In this document: positions 10,123-21,367 of the stretch, one piece after another
Numbering within the stretch: position 1 is the first letter of the stretch
Layout: each line of letters opens with the position of its first letter
NCBI RefSeq assembly: GCF_008728515.1
Contig: NC_044978.1
Location: forward strand, 147,122,262 to 147,186,261
From: Papio anubis
Taxonomy: Eukaryota; Chordata; Mammalia; Primates; Cercopithecidae
DNA: 64,000 bases
Direction of reading: 5' to 3'
The notes under the pieces: generated by a model
What the model was told of the DNA's origin: nothing
The model's input: only the letters and a program-made list of their open reading frames with translations
The model's database searches: none
Program-made: the position numbers and the translations under genes

Positions 10123-10421
10123 TCCAGGCGTGGTGGTTCACACCTGTAATCCCAGCATTTTGGGAGGCTGAGGTGGGCAGATCACTTGAGACCAGCCTGG
10201 ACAACATGACAAAACTCTGTCTCTATCAAAAATATAAAAATTAGCTGGGCATGGTGGTGCACACCTGTAATCCCTATTCGGGAGGCTGAGGCACGAGAAT
10301 TGTTTGAACCCAGGAGGTGGAGGTTGCATTGAGCTGAGATCGTTCCACTGCACTCCAGTCTGGGTGACAGAACGAGACTCTGTCTCAAAAATAAATAAAT
10401 AAATAAAATAAAATAAAAAGA
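10123..10421 (+). mobile_element. Alu with AAAT-rich tail
   Basis: TCCAGGCGTGGTGGTTCACA to a tail of AAAT and AAAAT units. Confidence 0.92.
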
Positions 10422-10920
10422 AAGGGATTCAAACAGAAATTTTTGCACTCATGTTCATAGCAGTATTATTCATAGTAGCCAAAAGGTGGAAACAACCTAA
10501 AATATCCAATGACTGATGATTAGATAGACAAAACATGGTATACATATAAAATAAATATTTTTTAGCCTTAAAAAGGAATGAAATTCTGACACATTCTACA
10601 ACATGGATTAACCTTGAAGACATTATGCTAAGTGAAATAAAACAGACACTAAAGGACAAATACTGTATGATTCTGCTTATGTGACGTACCTAGAGAGGTC
10701 AAATTCATAAAGACAGAAATTAGGATGCTTGTTGCCAGGCGCTGGAGGGAGGAGGGAATGGGCAGTAGAGTTAGTGTTGAATGGGTAGAGTTTCAGTTTG
10801 AAAGAATAAAAAAATTTTACTGATAAATAGTAGTGATGATTGCACAACAATATGAATGTACTTAATGCCACTGACCTGTATACCTAAAAATAGCTAAATA
10901 ATAACTTTTGTGTTATGAAT

Positions 10921-11207
10921 TTTTTTTTTTTGAGATGGAGTCTTGCTCTGTTGCCCAGGCTGGAGTGCAGTGGCGTGATCTCGGCTCAACCTCCACCTCC
11001 CAGGTTCATGCGATTCTCCTGCCTCAGCCTCCTAAGTAGCTGGGATTACAGGCGTGTGCCACCATGCCCAGTTAATTTTTTGTATTTTTAGTAGAGACGA
11101 GGTTTCACTGTGTTAGCCAGGCTGGTCTTGAACTCCCGACCTCGTTATCCACCCACCTTGGCCTCCCAAAGTGCTGGAATTACTGCTGTGAGCCACCCCA
11201 CCCGGCC
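10921..11207 (-). mobile_element. AluS, antisense, 12-bp target-site duplication
   Basis: GAGATGGAGTCTTGCTCTGT to GAGCCACCCCACCCGGCC. TGTGTTATGAAT flanks at 10909-10920 and 11208-11219. Confidence 0.95.
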
Positions 11208-11261
11208 TGTGTTATGAATATTTTACCATAATAAAACATTTCTTTTTTAAAAAATAAATGA

Positions 11262-11483
11262 GGCCGGGTGGGGTGGCTCATGCCTGTAATCCCAGCACTT
11301 TGGGAGGCAGTGGCTCATGCCTGTAATCCCAACTACTCAGGAGGCTGAGGCAGGAGAATTGCTTGAACCCAAGAGGTGGAGGTTGCAGTGAGCCGAGATT
11401 GCACCATTGTACTCCAGCCTGGGTGACAGAGTGAGACCCTGCCTCAATCAATCAATCAATCAATCAATGAATCAATCAATAAG
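11262..11483 (+). mobile_element. Alu, internally deleted, (CAAT)n tail
   Basis: The left monomer stops after TTTGGGAGGC and jumps into a second CTGTAATCCCAACTACTCAG. The tail is a CAAT tetranucleotide run at 11445-11481. Confidence 0.9.
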
Positions 11484-11538
11484 AAAAACCTGCATATGAA
11501 GAAATATTTATGATGGTGATGACTTAATACTGTGGCTT

Positions 11539-11680
11539 AGTCTGGGCATGGTGGCTCACACCTGTAATTCCAGCACGTTGGGAGGCCATGTGGGTGGATC
11601 ACTTGAGCTCAGGAGTTTGAGACCAGCCTGGGCAACATGGTGAAATCCCATCTACAAAAAATACAAAAATTACCTGGAGG
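11539..11680 (+). mobile_element. Alu, left part, followed by a nested Alu
   Basis: GTCTGGGCATGGTGGCTCAC to AAAATTACCTGGA, where the next Alu begins. Confidence 0.85.
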
Positions 11681-11984
11681 CCAGGTATGTTGGCTCACGC
11701 CTATAATCGCAGCATATTGTGAGGCCAAGGCGGGTGGATCACTTGAGTCCAGGAGCTCGAGACCAGCCTGGCCAACATGGTGAAACCCTGTCTCTACTGA
11801 AAATACAAAAATTATTGGGTGTGGTGGCACATACCTGTAATCCCAGCTACTTGAGAGGCTGAGGTGGGAGGATCGCTGGAGCCCCGGAGGTCAAGGCTGC
11901 AATGAGCCATGATCACACCACTGAACTCCAGCCTGGGTGACAAAGTAACTGTTTCTGAGACTGTGTCTCAAAAAAAAAAAAAAA
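11681..11984 (+). mobile_element. Alu, full length, old
   Basis: GGCCAGGTATGTTGGCTCAC to poly-A; the tail reads on into AAGAAATAAAGAAGG. Confidence 0.92.
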
Positions 11985-12149
11985 GAAATAAAGAAGGAAA
12001 AAGAAAAAATTACTCTGGCTTATAGAATTCTCAAATATTTATGAAAACAGATGATGAATTTATGAAATATTTACTACAATTTAGTGAATCAGGATAGGGA
12101 CTTCATCTTTTCTAAATGATTATTAAATATTTATTGAATATTTTACTAT

Positions 12150-12640
12150 ATTGAGGGCTACAATGGACTGAGTGCTTGTGTTCCTGGCAAACTCATATAC
12201 TGAAATCCTAACCCTCAATGTGATGGTATTAGGAGATGGGTCTTTGGGCGGGTAATTAGGTCATCAGCATGGAGCCTTCATGAATGGATTAGTGCCCTTA
12301 TAAAAGGGACCCAGGCCGGGCGAGGTGGCTCACGCCTGTAATCCTAGCACTTTGGGAGGCTGAGGCAGGTGGATCACAAGGTCAGGAGTTCAAGACCAGC
12401 CTGGCCAACATGGTGAAACCCCATCTCTACTAAAAATACAAAAATTAACTGGTGGGCACCTGTAATCCCAGCTACTTGGGAGGCTGAGGCAGGAGGTTGA
12501 ACCCAGGAGGCAGAGGTTGCAGTGAGCTGAGATCGTGCCACTGTACTCCGGCCTGGGCTACAGAGCAAGATTCCATCTCAAAAAAAAAAAAAAAAAAAAA
12601 AAGGACTCCAGAGAGAGTTCTCTCACTTCTTTTTCTTTGC
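12150..12640 (+). mobile_element. MaLR-type LTR fragment split by an Alu
   Basis: GTGATGGTATTAGGAGATGG, AATTAGGTCATCAGCATGGA and TAGTGCCCTTATAAAAGGGA match the MLT1-like LTR wording I remember. It resumes after the Alu (12314-12602) with GACTCCAGAGAGAGTTCTCT. The antisense LTR at 60802-61180 looks like the same group. Confidence 0.6.
12314..12602 (+). mobile_element. AluS, full length
   Basis: GGCCGGGCGAGGTGGCTCAC to a long A-tail; a short deletion removes the word before GGTGGGCACC. Confidence 0.94.
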
Positions 12641-12642
12641 TC

Positions 12643-12912
12643 TTTTTTTTTTTTTTTTTTGAGACAGGGTCTCACTCTGTCGCTCAGGCTGGAGTGCAGT
12701 GGCACGATCTCAGCTCAGGGCAAACTCCACCTCCTGGGTTCAAGTGATTCTCCTGCCTTAGCCTCTGGAGTAGCTGGGATTATATGTGCCAGACACCACG
12801 CCAGGCTAATTTTTGTTGGCCAGGCTGGTCTCAAACTCTCGACCTCAAGTGATCCGCCCGCGTTGTCCTGCCAAAGTGCTGGGATTACAGGTGTGAGCCA
12901 CCACACCCAGCC
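12643..12912 (-). mobile_element. Alu, antisense, internally deleted
   Basis: T-run, GAGACAGGGTCTCACTCTGT; about 30 bp lost between TAATTTTTG and TTGGCCAGG. Confidence 0.92.
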
Positions 12913-13159
12913 AGAATTTACATTTTAAGAAGAAAACAAGATTAAAATTATAAAAGTCTAAGAATACAAAATAGTATCTCCCAAGTATTAAATGAGTGGG
13001 GCAGACATACATACTCTAGGAATTCTATATTCAAAGCACTACTTCATAGTGCTTGGTACAATGACAGAATTTTGCAGCTGGAAGGGATCTAGGAGATCAT
13101 CTAGTTCTTTTTTTTTAATTTTTCTTAACTTTTTTAAATTAAAAACTATTTTATCTTCA

Positions 13160-13275
13160 GAAATGAGGTCTTGCTATGTCGCCCATGCTGGACTTGAACT
13201 CCTGAGCTCAAGTGATCCTCCTGCTTCAGCCTCCTGAATATATTGGACTACAGGCACATGCCACTATGCTGGCTT
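13160..13275 (-). mobile_element. Alu monomer fragment, antisense
   Basis: GAGGTCTTGCTATGTCGCCC to CATGCCACTATGCTGGC; a monomeric, old copy. Confidence 0.7.
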
Positions 13276-13284
13276 GATTTTCTT

Positions 13285-13940
13285 TTTTAAAAATTTCAGT
13301 TGGTACACAATAGTTGTACATACTTATGGGGTACAGAATAGTTCAATATATGTATATAATGTGTTATAATCAAATCAGGGTAATTAGCATACCCATAACC
13401 TCAAATATTTATCATTTCTTTACGCTGGGAACCTCCAAAATCCTCCTTTCTAGCTATTTGAAAATAGACAATAAATTATTTTAGCTATAGTCACCCTCCA
13501 TTTCTATAGAACACTAGAACTTATTCCTCCTACCTAGCTATAGTTCTGTATACTTTAACCAATCTCTCCCTATCTCCTCTGCCCACTACCCTTCCCAGTC
13601 TCTGGTAACCACTATTCTACTTTCTGCTACTATGAGACCAAAAAAAACCTTTTTAGCTCCCACATATGAATGAGAACATGTGGCATTTGTCTTTTGGTGC
13701 CTGACTTATTTCACTTAACATAATGACCTCCAGACTCATCCATGTTGCTGAGAATGACAGAATTTAATTCTTTTTATGGTTGCATAGTATTTCATTTGTT
13801 ACATATACCACATTTTATTTATCTACTCATCTTTTGATGGACACCTAGGTTGATTCTGTATCTGAGAAGGAGTTTTATATATATATGTGATTAAATCTGT
13901 TGTTTGACATACACGTTGCAAATATTTTCTCCCAATAATT
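13285..13940 (-). mobile_element. L1 3' UTR/end, antisense
   Basis: GGTACACAATAGTTGTACAT, TAGCTCCCACATATGAATGA, CATCCATGTTGCTGAGAATG and TTTTATGGTTGCATAGTATT are antisense L1 3'-end words. After about 13940 a TTTATTGAGCTATAATC-type older repeat follows to about 14150. Confidence 0.85.
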
Positions 13941-14182
13941 TGTTTTTTAACAGCTTTATTGAGCTATAATCCCCAAACCAAACAGTTCGTCCACTGACAG
14001 TGTTAAATTGAATGTTTTTTACTATATTCACAGAGTTGCACTACCATCACCAATCAATTTTAGAACATTAACTTTTAATATTTTACATGTGCAAAAGTTT
14101 TTTTCAGTTTTGTGCAATCAAATATCTCCATATTTATACTTTATGTAATATGCAGATACCATCTTTCATCTCATCAATTTTA

Positions 14183-14485
14183 TTTTTATTTTTAATTTTT
14201 TTTTGAGATGAAGTCTTGCTCTGTCACCCAGGCTGGAGTGCAGCGGCGCCATCTCAGCTCACTGCAACCTCCGCCTCCTGGGTTCAAGAGATTCTTGTGC
14301 CTCAGCCTCCCGAGTATCTGGGATTACTGGCGTGTGCTACCATGCCAGGCTAGTTTTGCATTTTTAGTAGAGAAAGGGTTTCACCATGTTGGCCAGGCTG
14401 GTCTTGAACTCTTGACCTCAAGTGATCCACCTGCCTTGGCCTCCCAGAGTACTGGGATTGTAGGCGTGACCCACCACGCTCGGCC
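14183..14485 (-). mobile_element. AluS, antisense, 13-bp target-site duplication
   Basis: GAGATGAAGTCTTGCTCTGT to CCACCACGCTCGGCCT. CTCATCAATTTTA flanks at 14170-14182 and 14490-14502. Confidence 0.94.
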
Positions 14486-14729
14486 TCAACTCATCAATTT
14501 TAGATTTTGTCAATTGATTTTCTATTATTGTAGATAAAGATTTGGCTTTCTTATACAACCATTTCATATTGGTACAAAAAAAAAATCTACCTTTGTAGTT
14601 AAATCAATATTTAGACTCTAAATTATGTTTATATAAGCATTATTCAATGCTAAGTATTATAATGTACTTTGTCTCATTTTTTACTTTTTGTTTGTCCTAT
14701 AGATAGTTTAATAATTGCCCTGTTTTTTG

Positions 14730-15027
14730 GTTTTGTTTTTTAATTGAGACAGAGTCTCACTCTGTCTTCCAGGCTGGAGTGCAGTGGTGCGATCTTGGCT
14801 CACTGTAACCTTCACCTCCCGGGTTCAAGTGATTCTCCTGCTTCAGCTTCCTGAGTAGCTAGGATTACAGGTGTGCACCACCATGCCTGGCTAATTTTTG
14901 TATTTTTAGTAGACACGGGGTTTTGCCATGTTGGCCAGGCTGGTCTCGAACTCCTGACCTCAAGTGATCCACTTGCCTCAGGCTCCCAAAGTGCTGGGAT
15001 TACAGGTGTGAGCCACTGCACACGGCC
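14730..15027 (-). mobile_element. AluS, antisense, 17-bp target-site duplication
   Basis: GAGACAGAGTCTCACTCTGT to GAGCCACTGCACACGGCC. AATTGCC(C/T)TGTTTTTTG flanks at 14713-14729 and 15028-15044 with one mismatch. Confidence 0.95.
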
Positions 15028-15044
15028 AATTGCCTTGTTTTTTG

Positions 15045-15621
15045 ATTTGCTTAGTCATATTTGCATCTATTGCTAAATCTTCCCATACCTGCCAATAGCT
15101 CTTGGGACAATTTCCCACAAGGTCCATCTCCTCAATACATATACTCGTTTTAATTATCTCCTGGAGATCTTTGTTCCCCTCTGTCTAGTAATGTCCTATG
15201 CCTGCTCTCAGTTGCCTGTTCGTCCTCTTGAGACTTCCCTTTGCTGGCATCTTAGGAATTCCTTTTACCATCCTCCTAATCTGAATTCTGTTCTTTGAAT
15301 GATTTCATTTTTCTTGGTTTACTGTGTCATTTTCATGGAGCGTATGTCCCAGTAGCTTTGTCCGGAGGGTATAGTGGCGACAAGTATTACTGTGCCTGTC
15401 CCTTGAGTGACACTGTTGTAGTCCAGACGGTTTGCCCTCTCCCCCTAATGCACAGCTGTGATTTGGGGATTCCCTTCCTTTTTCTCCTGTGCTGGCTTGC
15501 CTGTTTTCTGTTTTCCATATCTGCCTCTTCTTTGTTTACCCCACATTTTGATAAAGCATATTTTCCAGTAGCTTCCTGAGAAAAATTGCAGAGGAAACAC
15601 ATTTTAAAAAATGTATTTTTT
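15045..15621. other. Unassigned old repeat-like stretch, no gene
   Basis: Contains CAGTAGCTTCCTGAGAAAAA and CATGGAGCGTATGTCCCAGTA-like wording that feels like an ancient dispersed repeat I cannot name. A 94-codon open frame at 15295-15579 has no family resemblance and I do not call it a gene. Confidence 0.45.
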
Positions 15622-15917
15622 GGCCAGGCACGGTGGCTTATGCCTGTAATCCCACCACTTTGGGAGGCCAAGGTGGACGAATCACAAGGTCAGGAGTTCA
15701 AGACCAGCCTGACCAACATGGTGAAACCCTGTCTCTACTAAAAATACAAAAATTAGCTGGGTGTGGTGGTGCGCACTGTAATCCCAGCTACTCAGGAGGC
15801 CGAGGCAGGAGAATCGCTTGAACCCGGGAGGCGGAGGTTGCAGTGAACCGAGATCACGCCACTGCATTGCAGCCTGGGCAACAGAGTCAGACTCTGTCTC
15901 AAAAAAAAAAAAAAAAA
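15622..15917 (+). mobile_element. AluS, full length
   Basis: GGCCAGGCACGGTGGCTTAT to poly-A. Confidence 0.95.
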
Positions 15918-16262
15918 GTAAATTTCTTCCCACACGTGTGTTTGTTTGTTTGGCTGGGTTTAGGGTTCTAGATTGTGGATCATTTTCATATAAACTTTTG
16001 AGGGAAACAGAGATGCTTCCTGGGTGGTGGAGGCTGAAGGGTTCTCTCTGGTATGCCTGACAGTTTTCAGGAGCCAGTTCCACATCCCATGGACTGTCTC
16101 CAGATTCACGAGTGTGCAGAGGCTGGGGCAGTGGCCGTGACAGTAGCAACAGCAGTTGTACCTTCTAAGTGTGACCTTAAAGCCAAAAGTCTAGTGATGG
16201 TGTCTGGCTTTGTTCCTTCCGCTCCTGCCCCCCACCCCACCATATTAAGTACCAAATTTCCC

Positions 16263-16293
<31 letters not shown>

Positions 16294-16777
16294 CAAAACA
16301 CTTTTTTGAATGAAATACCTGGAGTGATTTCTGTTTCCTGTGCTGAAGGCCAACAGATAATATTCCGTTTGTGATTACATCCATAAATATGTCACATGTG
16401 GCTATTCCATATTCTGAATTGTTAATCATTTGGACTCTAAATCTGTTTTGTCTGTCTGTTTCTGCTGAGTCTCATGGTGCTGGTGCTTGGTCGTATTTAT
16501 TGTGAGTAGATTTTGCAGTGGTGGGGGTGGTGGTGATATGTACAGATCACAGTAGAGAAATAATGAGGAGTGAGTGAAAAGCCCTTGAAGTAGAAGCACG
16601 TTGGGCACCTTCAGGAAGTAAGAGGTCAGTGTGGCTGCAGTGGCATGAGCAAATGGCAGGCAGTAAGTTCGGAGAGGTAACAGGCTGGATGGTACAGGGA
16701 TAAGGGAAGGAATTTGTCTTAGACTCTTAGTGAGAAGAAGAGCACTGGAGAGTCTTCAGCCGAAAGAGCGATATGAT
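15918..16777. other. Low-repeat stretch, no gene
   Basis: About 860 bp with no recognised exon or repeat apart from the CAAAA tract at 16262-16301. The last 60 bp (CTGGAGAGTCTTCAGCCGAA) may join the old repeat that resumes after the Alu at 17097. Confidence 0.5.
16262..16301. repeat. (CAAAA)n microsatellite
   Basis: Seven CAAAA-like units with one CAAAAA variant. Not attached to a recognisable Alu. Confidence 0.92.
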
Positions 16778-16792
16778 CTAACTTGTATTTTA

Positions 16793-17096
16793 TTTATTTA
16801 TACATATTTTTTGAGATGGAGTCTCACTCTGTCACCCAGGCTGGAGTGCAGTGGCACGATCTCAGCTCACTGCAAGCTCCACCTCCTGGGTTCACGCCAT
16901 TCTCCTGCCTCAGCCTCCTAAGTAGCTGGGACTACAGGTGCCCACCACCACGCCCGGCTAATTTTTAAAATATTTTTTCAGTGGAGACGGGTTTCACCGT
17001 GTTAGCCAGGATGGTCTCAATCTCCTGACCTCGTGATCCACCCGCCTCGGCCTCCCAAAGTGCTGGGATTACAGGCATGAGCCACTGTGCCTGGCC
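16793..17096 (-). mobile_element. AluS/Y, antisense, 15-bp target-site duplication
   Basis: GAGATGGAGTCTCACTCTGT to GAGCCACTGTGCCTGGCC. CTAACTTGTATTTTA (16778-16792) pairs with CTAACTTACGTTTTA (17098-17112). Confidence 0.94.
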
Positions 17097-17097
17097 A

Positions 17098-17330
17098 CTA
17101 ACTTACGTTTTATAAAAATCACTCTGGATGCCATGTTTAGAGTGTACTGTAAGGGGAACAAAAGCAGAATCAGGGAGATCAGTAAAGAGATAAAAACGAG
17201 ATGCAGAGGATGGCAGCTTGGACCTGTAGGTAATATTGGAGGCAGTGAAAATTGTTGGATTCTGGCTGTGTCTTGGAGATTCAGCCAATAGAATTTGCTG
17301 ATGGTTCAAATATGAATGTGTGCATATATC

Positions 17331-17361
<31 letters not shown>

Positions 17362-17820
17362 CAGAGAGGAGAGGAGAGGAGAGGAGAGGAGAAGAGGATC
17401 ACTTCAAAGTTTTCAGCCTGAGAAAATGGATGGAGGTGTTATCAGTTGAGTTGAGATGCAGGCTTGCAAAAGAAGATCAGGAGTTTAGTTTTGGGCATAT
17501 AACTTTGATATATCTATTAGGCAGCCAAATGGAAATGTGAAGTTGGAAAATGGATACGTAAGTCTGAACTTCGTGGAAAAAATCAGCAGTTGATAGGAAT
17601 TTGGAAATGTCAGTATTCAGATGGTATACAATGCTATGAGATTGGATGAGATCACTAGGTAGTGAGTGTAGAAATGAGTTCTAGGGCAATTAAGTATTAA
17701 GAAGACAGGAAAATCAGGAACAATGAACATGACCATCTGAGAAGGAATGGTTATCAAAGAAGAAAACAAATCCATTGATGTCCTCGAAACTTAGTGAAAA
17801 GGTATTTCATCAAGAGATAT
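17098..17820 (+). mobile_element. Ancient interspersed repeat, family not named
   Basis: Word order TCACTCTGGATGCCATGTTT, GAATTTGCTGATGG, AAGATCAGGAGTTTAGTTTT, GATATATCTATTAGGCAGCC, TGAGATCACTAGGTAGTGAG corresponds to a dispersed mammalian repeat I have seen often but cannot name. A second, shorter copy lies at about 49640-50130. Confidence 0.55.
17331..17396. repeat. (TG)n(GA)n(GAGGA)n compound tract
   Basis: TG run at 17331-17346, GA run at 17347-17360, then GAGGA pentamers at 17364-17396. Confidence 0.93.
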
Positions 17821-17826
17821 TTCTTA

Positions 17827-17995
17827 GGCCGGGTGTGGTGGCCCGTGCTTATAATACTAGCACTTTGGGAGGCTGAGATGGAAGGATTGCTTGAGGCCAG
17901 GAGTTAGAGGCTACAGTGAGCTAGGATCATGCCACTGCACCACTCCAGCCTGGGTGGCAGAGCAAGACCCTGTCTCTGAAAAAAGAAAAGAAAAT
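17827..17995 (+). mobile_element. Alu, internally deleted
   Basis: GGCCGGGTGTGGTGGCCCGT; the middle is missing, jumping from GGAGTTAGAGGC to CAGTGAGCTAGGATCATG; ends GAAAAAAGAAAAG. Confidence 0.88.
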
Positions 17996-18067
17996 CTTCA
18001 GTTCACATGGAGAAGTGTTTTGTTGAAATCATAGAGACTTAAATTCCAGATTATTAGCACATTTTCT

Positions 18068-18362
18068 CTTTTTTTGAGAGAGAGTCTCACTCTCTTGCCC
18101 AGGCTGGAATGCAGTGTCAAGATGATCATGGCTCACTGCGGCCTCGACCTCTCAGGCTCAAGCGACCCTCCTGCCTCAGCCTCCCTAGTAGCTGGGACTA
18201 CAGGCATGCACTACCACACCCGGCTAATTTTTTGTATTTTTGGTAGAGATGGGGTTTCACCATGTTGATCAGACTGGTCTCAAACTCCTGGACTTAAGCG
18301 ATCCTCTCACCTTGGCCTCCCAAAGTGCTGGGATTACAGGCTTAAGCCACCACACCTGGCCT
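18068..18362 (-). mobile_element. Alu, antisense, old
   Basis: TTTTTTTGAGAGAGAGTCTC to AAGCCACCACACCTGGCC. Confidence 0.92.
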
Positions 18363-18506
18363 CTTTTTTTTCTTTGTATATGTGTAAGTAGAGATGGAGT
18401 CTCGTTATGTTGCCCAGGTTGGTCTCAAGCTCCTAGCCTCAAGTGATCCTCCCGCTTTGGCCTCCCAAAGTTCTGGGATCACAGGCTGAGCCACCACATC
18501 TGGCTC
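18363..18506 (-). mobile_element. Alu monomer copy, antisense
   Basis: GATGGAGTCTCGTTATGTTG to GAGCCACCACATCTGGCT; single monomer abutting the previous Alu. Confidence 0.75.
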
Positions 18507-19206
18507 CAAAACACAAACTCTTATCTCTTACCTCCAATCCTAATCCTGTTTGGTCAAAAGTACATCATCCATCTTTGGATTACCTATTGTTTTTATTTTT
18601 AAAAAGTTATAGAAAAGTTGCAAAAATAGTGCAGAGAGTTAATATTATATCTTTTACATAGTTTTGCTTCATGTTAACAATTTCCATAATCATATACAAT
18701 TATGAAAGACAGAAAATAAACATCAATATGATACTATTTACTAGAGTATGGGCCTTATTCAAATTTTAGCCTCTTCCCACCTGTGTCTTTTTTCTGTTCC
18801 GGGATCACACATTGCATTTAATTGTCATGCTTTGAATCTGTGACAGATTGGACAAGCAAAGACAATGCAAGTCAGGGAAAGGCAATCTTTCCTTGTCTTT
18901 CATAATCTTGACATTGATGAATCCTGGTCAGTTATTTAGCAGCATGTCTTTCAGTTTTGGTTTATCTGTTGTTTTCTCATTATTAGATTTAGATTATGCA
19001 TTTTTTTTTGGCAAGAATACCATAGAAGTGATGTGGTGTGCCTCTTTATACATTATACCAGGGGATACATGTTAACATATGTAACTACTGGTGATGTCAA
19101 CCTTGATGATATCTGCCTGCTTTCTTCATAATAGTCACTGTTAAAGTGACAGAAAATGACTGTTTTCCCCTTTGTAATAGATAAATATCTTGTAAGCAAT
19201 ACTTTT

Positions 19207-19497
19207 TTTTGTCTTTTGAGACAAAGTCTTGCACTGTAGGCTGGGCTGGAGTGCAGTGGCGTGATCTCCACTCACTGCAACCTCCACCTCCTGGGTTCAA
19301 CAGATTCTCCTGCCTCAGCCTCCCAAGTAGCTGGGATTATAGGTACCCACCACCATGTCCAGCAAATATTTTGTGTTTTTAGTAGAGACGGGATTTCACT
19401 ATGTTGGCCAGGCTGGTCTCAAACTCCTGACCTCGTGATCTGCCCCCTCGGCTTCCCAAAGTGCTGGGATTTCAGGCCTGAGCCACCTTGCCCGGCC
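19207..19497 (-). mobile_element. AluS, antisense, 11-bp target-site duplication
   Basis: GAGACAAAGTCTTGCACTGT to GAGCCACCTTGCCCGGCC. GCAATACTTTT flanks at 19196-19206 and 19505-19515. Confidence 0.94.
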
Positions 19498-19552
19498 CTT
19501 GGTGGCAATACTTTTAGACCATGCTAATAATCCTCTTTCTCCTCAAACTTTC

Positions 19553-19823
19553 TTCTTCTTTTTTTTTTTTTTTGAGACAGAGTCTCACTCTCTCCCCAGG
19601 CTGCTGTATTGTAGTGGTGCGATCTCAGCTCACTGCAACCTCCGCCTCCTGAGTAGCTGGGACTACAGGCGCACGCCACCATGCCCAGCTAATTTTTGTA
19701 TTTTTAGTAGAGGTGGGATTTCACCGTGTCGGCCAGGATGGTCTCAATCTCTTGACTTCGTGATCCACCCACCTCGGCCTCTCAAATTGCTGGGATTACA
19801 GGTATGAGCCACTGTGCCCAGCC
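19553..19823 (-). mobile_element. AluS, antisense, 15-bp target-site duplication
   Basis: T-run, GAGACAGAGTCTCACTCTCT to GAGCCACTGTGCCCAGCC; about 30 bp lost in the right monomer. TCTCCTCAAACTTTC flanks at 19538-19552 and 19824-19838. Confidence 0.95.
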
Positions 19824-20496
19824 TCTCCTCAAACTTTCATCCATTGATTTTAACATCAATTGGTAGCTCTTGCCTGCAATAATTATTATTGTGGTGTTTT
19901 CCTAGTGGTGATTTTGTATTTCCCTCATTCTTTCTATATATATTAGTTAAAATTTTTCTGTAAGAAAGAGCTGTCCTTTGTTTATTCAATTACTTATTTC
20001 ACTATGAATTTATAGATATTTTATTATATGAGTTTAGCACAAATATGTGTATTATCTTTATATATATACACACATGTTCATATAATAAGCATTATTAGCT
20101 ATTTTGTTGTTCAAATTTTTCTAATTTTGGTCATCAGGAGCTCCTTTAGTTTGGATACTATGTCTTTTTCACATACTCCCGTTCTTGATCACTTTCTTGT
20201 TTTTTGGCACCATAAGGTGTTTCAGCCTCTTCTGTATTTTTTCTTTCCCAGTTATGAAATCAGCTGCTTGTCCAAGTTCCTTTTATAGGAGAATAGTACT
20301 TAGAAAAAAATATCTGGGTTTTAGGTATGCTCATTGCTGCTACTGGGATGTCATTGCTCCTAGGACCTTGTAGTGGACAGAGCTAAGAGCTAAGGAATAT
20401 AAGTATGTATATTAACCCACACATACACACACATTCATATTTATTTCTATGTCTATCAATCAATTGATCTGTATATCTATTAAAAATCATATCCTT

Positions 20497-20794
20497 GGCC
20501 GGGTGCGGTGGCTCACGTCTGTGATCCCAGCACTTTGGGAGGCTGAGGTGGACGGATCACCTGAGGTCAGGAATTAGAGACCAGCCTGAGCAACATGGTG
20601 AAGCACTGTTTCTACTAAAAATACAAAAATTAGCCGGGTGTGGTGGTGCATGCCTGTAATCCCAGCTACTCAGGAAGCTGAGGCAGGAGAATGGCGTGAA
20701 CCCCAGAGGCGGGGCTTGCAGTGAGCTGAGATTGCGCCACTGCACTCCAGCCTGGGAGACAGAGCAAGACTCCATCTCAAAAAAAAAAAAAAAA
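20497..20794 (+). mobile_element. AluS/Y, full length
   Basis: GGCCGGGTGCGGTGGCTCAC to poly-A. A(A/T)TCATATCCT on both sides supports a target-site duplication. Confidence 0.95.
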
Positions 20795-21017
20795 TTCATA
20801 TCCTCCAATTTCAATTCAACATTGGAGTTAATCTTTCATAAACTATTTAAAATTTTATTGAAAGTAATAAAAATATGACACAGAAGGGAATTATAAGTCC
20901 AAAACTTAAGTGAATATGAAAACCCAGAGAGGTAAATAAGAATGGAAATCACTTAAGACTTAACTATTATTCTGCATATGTATTACACTTCAATAAAAGT
21001 TAAAACAAAACACAACA

Positions 21018-21133
21018 GGCCCTACATGATGGCTCATGCCTGTAACCCCAGTACTTTGGAAGGCTGCGGCAGGAGGATCCGTTGAAGCCAGGAGTTTAAA
21101 ACCAACCTGGGCAAGACCCTGTCTGTACAAAAA

Positions 21134-21172
<39 letters not shown>

Positions 21173-21357
21173 GCAAGTCTGGCATGGTGGCATGGGCAGT
21201 ATTCCCAGCTACCAGAGAGGCTGAGGCAGGAGGATTACTTGAGCCCAAAAGTGTGAGGCTACAGTGACTATGCTAGTGCCACTGCTCTCCAGCCTAGGTG
21301 ATGGAGTGAGGTCCTGTCTCTAAAAACAAACAAACAAACAAACAATCAAACAAAAAG
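21018..21357 (+). mobile_element. Alu with an internal AAAT expansion
   Basis: Left monomer from AGGCCCTACATGATGGCTCA, then the A-rich mid-linker expanded into AAAT units, then the right monomer and a (CAAA)n tail. Confidence 0.88.
21130..21171. repeat. (AAAT)n in the Alu mid-linker
   Basis: About ten perfect AAAT units between the two monomers of one Alu, an unusual site for microsatellite growth. Confidence 0.93.
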
Positions 21358-21367
21358 TTAAAAAACA

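Larger units (their letters stand above)
9750..11245 (+). mobile_element. L1 3' region (older L1M/L1PB type), interrupted
   Basis: ORF2 end and 3' UTR words: GGTGCAGCCATTGTGGAAGA, TAGAATTACCATATGATCCA, CATTATGCTAAGTGAAATAA, TTGTTGCCAGGCGCTGGAGG. Interrupted by a monomer at 9989, an Alu at 10123 and an Alu at 10921. Confidence 0.85.
18540..20850. mobile_element. Old L1-class (L1M-like) repeat, interrupted by three Alus
   Basis: Consecutive words: AAAAGTTGCAAAAATAGTGC, GGGATCACACATTGCATTTA, GGCAAGAATACCATAGAAGT, ATTATTATTGTGGTGTTTTC, TGCTCATTGCTGCTACTGGG, TAGTGGACAGAGCTAAGAGC. Together these match one long ancient repeat I attribute to L1M/L1ME 3' sequence. Orientation and subfamily are uncertain. 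Confidence 0.55.

Noticed and set aside
12497..12928. Open frames of 60-143 codons through Alu sequence (this one is 143)
   Set aside because: They translate standard Alu consensus in sense or antisense; no host protein domain, no splice context.
15295..15579. 94-codon frame with a hydrophobic stretch
   Set aside because: Repeat-like DNA context, no promoter, no homolog that I recognise.
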